10,501 nucleotides of DNA from NCBI GenBank assembly GCA_030642565.1, contig DAOWNM010000068.1, forward strand, positions 1-10,501, in the 5' to 3' direction. Each line of letters opens with the position of its first letter. Position 1 is the stretch's first letter. The notes under the pieces were generated by a model, which ran no database searches, had not been told where the DNA came from, and was given only the letters and a program-made list of their open reading frames with translations. This DNA is from Bacteroidota bacterium. GTDB taxonomy: Bacteria; Bacteroidota; Bacteroidia; Bacteroidales; GCA-2748055. The position numbers and the translations under genes are program-made. Below, one piece after another: positions 7,758 to 10,501 of this stretch.

Positions 7758-9923
7758 TTATTCCAATTCATTCAGTATAATAAACTCTACCCTCCGGTTT
7801 ATACTCCTCCCTTCTTCTGTTGTATTTGATGTAATGGGTCTTGATTCGCCATACCCTTTTCCAATCAACCTGTATGCCTCCACACCTTGTTCCACAAGGT
7901 AGTCGACCATCGACTGTGCCCTCTTCTGAGAAAGGTTCATGTTGTATTCGAATGAACCCATATTATCAGTGTGTGCGGCTATCTCCAGTTTAATACCCGG
8001 ATAATTCATCATAATATCCATGATACGGTCAAGGATCGGGTAAGAAGCATCTCCGATTTTGAAATCGTCAAACTCAAAATAAGCGTCTGAAAACTCACCA
8101 AATGAGCTGGTTAATTCAAGGAGCTCCTCCTCTGCAAGGTCGGCAAGCACATAACTCTTCACACTGGCATTTTCATAGCCTTTCGATACCACATCGTTGT
8201 AGATGGGATAGGTTTCAAGCACACTGCTGGCCTCACCAACCGTATAACTGTAAAGGCTGTCCTCACGGAGATATACCTCTGAAATATCGTATGCCCCGCG
8301 CAGGGGATCGAAGAGTGCCGTATCGATACTCAGCTTCGATGCTGAAGTCAGCACCTCTACCCTGAAAACGGCCTCCTTCTCCATAGCTTCCGTCATGGAA
8401 TAAAGAGGACTCATAGCTAAGGGATCCACTTCATCCATTACAGGTAATTCTTCCAGTTCTCCTTTCTGCCTGGCAAAGTATATGGCCAGTGCCTGGTTGT
8501 CTTCCAAAATTTCTATCTGTTTATAGACACACTCTTTGGGCATGAATCCGGTGCTATCCTTCTTTCCAATCACTCCCAGCTGTACAGTATAACTTCCCTT
8601 CCTTTCATAGGTGTGTCCCACCTCAGTCCCTTTTATTTTCGTTCCATCTCCAAAGTCCCAGAAATACTGAGTAATTTCCATATCCGGCAAATTTGAATTT
8701 AATCCGCTGAATTCGATTTGCTGATCCATAAGGCCCAAATCGGGCGAGATAATAAAGGGCTGAACAGCATCTGTGATATCAACATCATAAGTGGATTGCG
8801 TAAAAAATGTATTCCCCGTATTGTTATCAATAATATTCAACTTCACGGTATAGTTTCCGGGTCCTGCAAAACAGTGTTCGGCTTCAATCCCACTGATCCG
8901 GGTTCCATCCCCAAAACTCCATTCATAACTTAGCGGCAGACTATCAACATCCATGAAACTCTCGTCATAGAAAAGGAAACAATAATAATTTTTTTGCAGA
9001 GTGTCGCAATTGTAAAACGAATGAATATCTGTGACGAACCTGTATATATCATCATTTTGCTTCCGGCTGGACGAGAAATAACCCTCCTCTCCGTTCTTAT
9101 CCGTGATCAATCCAAAATCATCTGCTTTTGAATTAATCCGGGCATCCATGTTTATGGGTATAATCCAGACTCCATCGATCTGCTTTGTATAGTAGATATC
9201 CTTTTTTCCGTAACCGACCCAACCGTCGGATGAAAAATAGAGGATTCCCGACTCACTCTCAAAAGGATAAGATTCATTTCCCGTGGAGTTGATATTGGGA
9301 CCAAGGTTCACCGGCGTTTGCCATTGACCATCTACCCAGTCGCAATAATAGAGATCGGCGCCACCGAAACCGCCAGGCATATCTGATGCAAAAAAGATCC
9401 TGGATTCGTTGAATGAGAGCGCCGGTGTTGTCAGGGAATATTCTGTACTGTTGTATTCAAAAGGGATGATATTTGACCAAATACCATCAGTCAATTCAGC
9501 CCTGAAAAGGCCCAGCTGGTTCTCCTGGTCAAATACATCCCTGAGTCTTGAATCCACTTCGATATTCCTTGAATAATATATAACAGTTCCGTCACTGTTA
9601 AAAGTGGCTGGCCCATCATGAAAACTGGTGAGCAACTCTTCGGAGAAGATCTCCGCGTTTTCTCCTGCAGCACTGTCAGTAAGAGGAACAAACCACATGC
9701 TGGAACTCTGTAAATTATCGGGTGATGCATATACCACCAGGATATCGTGCTTCCGGTTGGAACAGAATACCATACCGCCCCTATAGTGCACCGGGGAATA
9801 GTCATTATACCTGTCGGAATTGAAATTCTCTTTTTCCACGGCATAGCTTTGAGCATTCGTATCTGTTAATGATACCGACACTATAATAAGGAAGGTAAGG
9901 CTCAGTGGAAGTTTTATGTTCAT
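7758..9923 (-). CDS. PD40 / PKD / SPOR-like / OmpA-family periplasmic protein, PorE-like
   Basis: A 721-residue exported protein probably anchoring an outer-membrane complex to peptidoglycan. I chose the ATG at 9923 (MNIKLPLSL...) over an in-frame TTG three codons upstream, because it leads directly into a normal signal peptide (cleavage near TNA|QS, about residue 25). Domains: WD40-like PD40 repeats at about 48-298 (blades such as ALSFNESRIFFASD and GILYFSSDGWVGYGKKDIYY); PKD domain 1 at about 316-384 (YEWSFGDGT, GNYTVKL); PKD domain 2 at about 394-470 (YFWDFGDGT, GSYTVQL); a segment at about 515-600 resembling the degenerate SPOR domain of other Bacteroidota T9SS OmpA proteins (starts AVFRVEVLTSA, ends near VKSYVLADL); and a C-terminal OmpA domain at about 606-721. 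The OmpA domain keeps the peptidoglycan-binding signature (IAAHTDNMGS, then NLSQKRAQSMVDYL and GKGYGESRP). P. gingivalis PorE is a known analogue with PD40 and OmpA modules, but it has TPR and carboxypeptidase-regulatory-like domains, whereas here PKD domains fill the middle. No TPR repeats are seen. Domain calls are firm except SPOR, which is tentative. Confidence 0.93.
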   Translation of the reverse strand: MNIKLPLSLTFLIIVSVSLTDTNAQSYAVEKENFNSDRYNDYSPVHYRGGMVFCSNRKHDILVVYASPDNLQSSSMWFVPLTDSAAGENAEIFSEELLTSFHDGPATFNSDGTVIYYSRNIEVDSRLRDVFDQENQLGLFRAELTDGIWSNIIPFEYNSTEYSLTTPALSFNESRIFFASDMPGGFGGADLYYCDWVDGQWQTPVNLGPNINSTGNESYPFESESGILYFSSDGWVGYGKKDIYYTKQIDGVWIIPINMDARINSKADDFGLITDKNGEEGYFSSSRKQNDDIYRFVTDIHSFYNCDTLQKNYYCFLFYDESFMDVDSLPLSYEWSFGDGTRISGIEAEHCFAGPGNYTVKLNIIDNNTGNTFFTQSTYDVDITDAVQPFIISPDLGLMDQQIEFSGLNSNLPDMEITQYFWDFGDGTKIKGTEVGHTYERKGSYTVQLGVIGKKDSTGFMPKECVYKQIEILEDNQALAIYFARQKGELEELPVMDEVDPLAMSPLYSMTEAMEKEAVFRVEVLTSASKLSIDTALFDPLRGAYDISEVYLREDSLYSYTVGEASSVLETYPIYNDVVSKGYENASVKSYVLADLAEEELLELTSSFGEFSDAYFEFDDFKIGDASYPILDRIMDIMMNYPGIKLEIAAHTDNMGSFEYNMNLSQKRAQSMVDYLVEQGVEAYRLIGKGYGESRPITSNTTEEGRSINRRVEFIILNELE

Positions 9924-9933
9924 AACAAACAAA

Positions 9934-10501
9934 TTAAAAATATCTTGGATTCACCACATCAATCACATAACGGAACTCATAGCGGATCATAATTTCATGG
10001 GACCCGCCCATATATCCTCCGATTTTACCAAAGCCCATGTCATACGTATACGCAATGGCGAGCTGCCTGTTCACCTGGTATATAAACAGACCCACAAAAG
10101 ATTGATTGGTCCTGTAAGAAAAACCTGCCCAGACCTTATCCCTGTAAATCACTGAAGCATTCAGATCTATCTGTGCAGCTGAACCAGGATTGAGACGGAG
10201 CATCAGGGAAGGCAATGCCTTCCAGGTTTCTGAAATCTGAATGAGGTATCCTGAATTAATAAGATAATTGTATTCACTATAGTCATTTACAAGATCGAAT
10301 TCCTGTGTTGCAGGATTGAAGTTGTGCGATAGAAACATGGGGATCGACAATCCGATAAACAGTTGGTCCGAGTAATAATATGTACCAACACTAAAATTGG
10401 GCAGAAGGTACTTCCTTGTATTCATTGGTATTAATCCATCGTCCATATCTATAGCCACCAAATCACTCCACCTGTTACTGGTAATGGTAAATCCCCCGCT
10501 C
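9934..10501 (-). CDS. PorP/SprF family type IX secretion outer-membrane protein (C-terminal part)
   Basis: This is the C-terminal 189 residues of a PorP/SprF-family protein. The reading frame stays open to the right edge, so the true start lies outside the window; the GTG at 10461 is only an internal valine codon. Family features seen are the segment around residues LLPNFSVGTYYYSDQLFIG, typical of PorP/SprF, alternating beta strands rich in aromatic residues (for example VWAGFSYRTNQSFVGLF), and the closing strands with AYTYDMGF and GGSHEIMIRYEF. The protein ends in the aromatic tail NPRYF, as expected for an outer-membrane beta-barrel. PorP/SprF proteins sit in the outer membrane and are needed for secretion or surface attachment of some T9SS cargo. 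Its TAA stop lies 10 bases before the ATG of the next gene, which encodes an OmpA-type protein; PorP next to an OmpA/PD40 protein is a recurrent T9SS arrangement. It may be the first gene of the operon or have further genes upstream. Family call is secure; its particular cargo is unknown. Confidence 0.9.
   Translation of the reverse strand, partial: SGGFTITSNRWSDLVAIDMDDGLIPMNTRKYLLPNFSVGTYYYSDQLFIGLSIPMFLSHNFNPATQEFDLVNDYSEYNYLINSGYLIQISETWKALPSLMLRLNPGSAAQIDLNASVIYRDKVWAGFSYRTNQSFVGLFIYQVNRQLAIAYTYDMGFGKIGGYMGGSHEIMIRYEFRYVIDVVNPRYF

Noticed and set aside
7741..7758. Tiny ATG-AGC-TGA frame just after the OmpA-family stop
   Set aside because: It is only two codons long and is best seen as chance sequence in the gap before the next gene.
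9924..9932. TTG codon as the start of the OmpA-family gene
   Set aside because: The ATG three codons downstream gives a standard signal peptide and avoids an almost direct abutment with the preceding stop; a TTG start is not needed.
10459..10461. GTG as the start of a 175-residue PorP/SprF protein
   Set aside because: The same frame continues upstream to the window edge with PorP/SprF-like sequence (GGFTITSNRW), so this is an internal valine codon of a cut gene.
1..10501. CRISPR arrays, tRNA or rRNA genes, insertion sequences, phage genes
   Set aside because: No direct-repeat array, cloverleaf-like sequence, transposase or integrase motif or inverted terminal repeats were seen; coding sequence fills nearly the whole window.

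Overview
All coding sequence in this window lies on the minus strand. It forms one compact run of six genes, read from high to low coordinates, with the first and last genes cut by the window edges. Gaps between successive genes are about 7 to 14 bases, so the run looks like a single transcription unit. No promoter, terminator, RNA gene, CRISPR array or insertion sequence is visible, and no stretch of 300 bases lacks a gene. The domain families (PorP/SprF, gliding-associated C-terminal sorting domain, SprB repeats, PD40-PKD-OmpA, Reg_prop/Y_Y_Y propellers fused to a SpoIIE phosphatase) point clearly to a Bacteroidota genome with a type IX secretion system (T9SS). The sequence alone does not place it below phylum.

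Order of transcription: (1) the C-terminal part of a PorP/SprF outer-membrane protein (10501-9934); (2) a periplasmic protein with PD40 beta-propeller repeats, two PKD domains, a SPOR-like segment and a C-terminal OmpA peptidoglycan-binding domain (9923-7758); (3) a large secreted protein, DUF2341-LamG-SprB repeats, ending in a type B T9SS sorting domain (7743-5179); (4) a complete second PorP/SprF protein (5167-4223); (5) an unrecognised secreted beta-rich protein of 338 residues (4211-3195); (6) a very large membrane sensor with about 14 periplasmic propeller repeats, a Y_Y_Y domain, one membrane helix, a coiled coil and a cytoplasmic SpoIIE/PP2C-type phosphatase, whose last residues run off the left edge (3187-1).

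Reading them together (inference): genes 3 and 4 look like a matched cargo and PorP/SprF partner, as with SprB and SprF in gliding bacteria. Gene 2 could tie the outer-membrane PorP complex to peptidoglycan, as PorE-type OmpA proteins are thought to do. Gene 5 may be a cell-surface or periplasmic accessory. Gene 6 may sense an extracytoplasmic signal and pass it to a cytoplasmic partner-switching pathway. The combination is a plausible self-contained 'surface-adhesin plus dedicated T9SS parts plus sensor' module. The least understood parts are gene 5 and the role of a phosphatase sensor in the same run.
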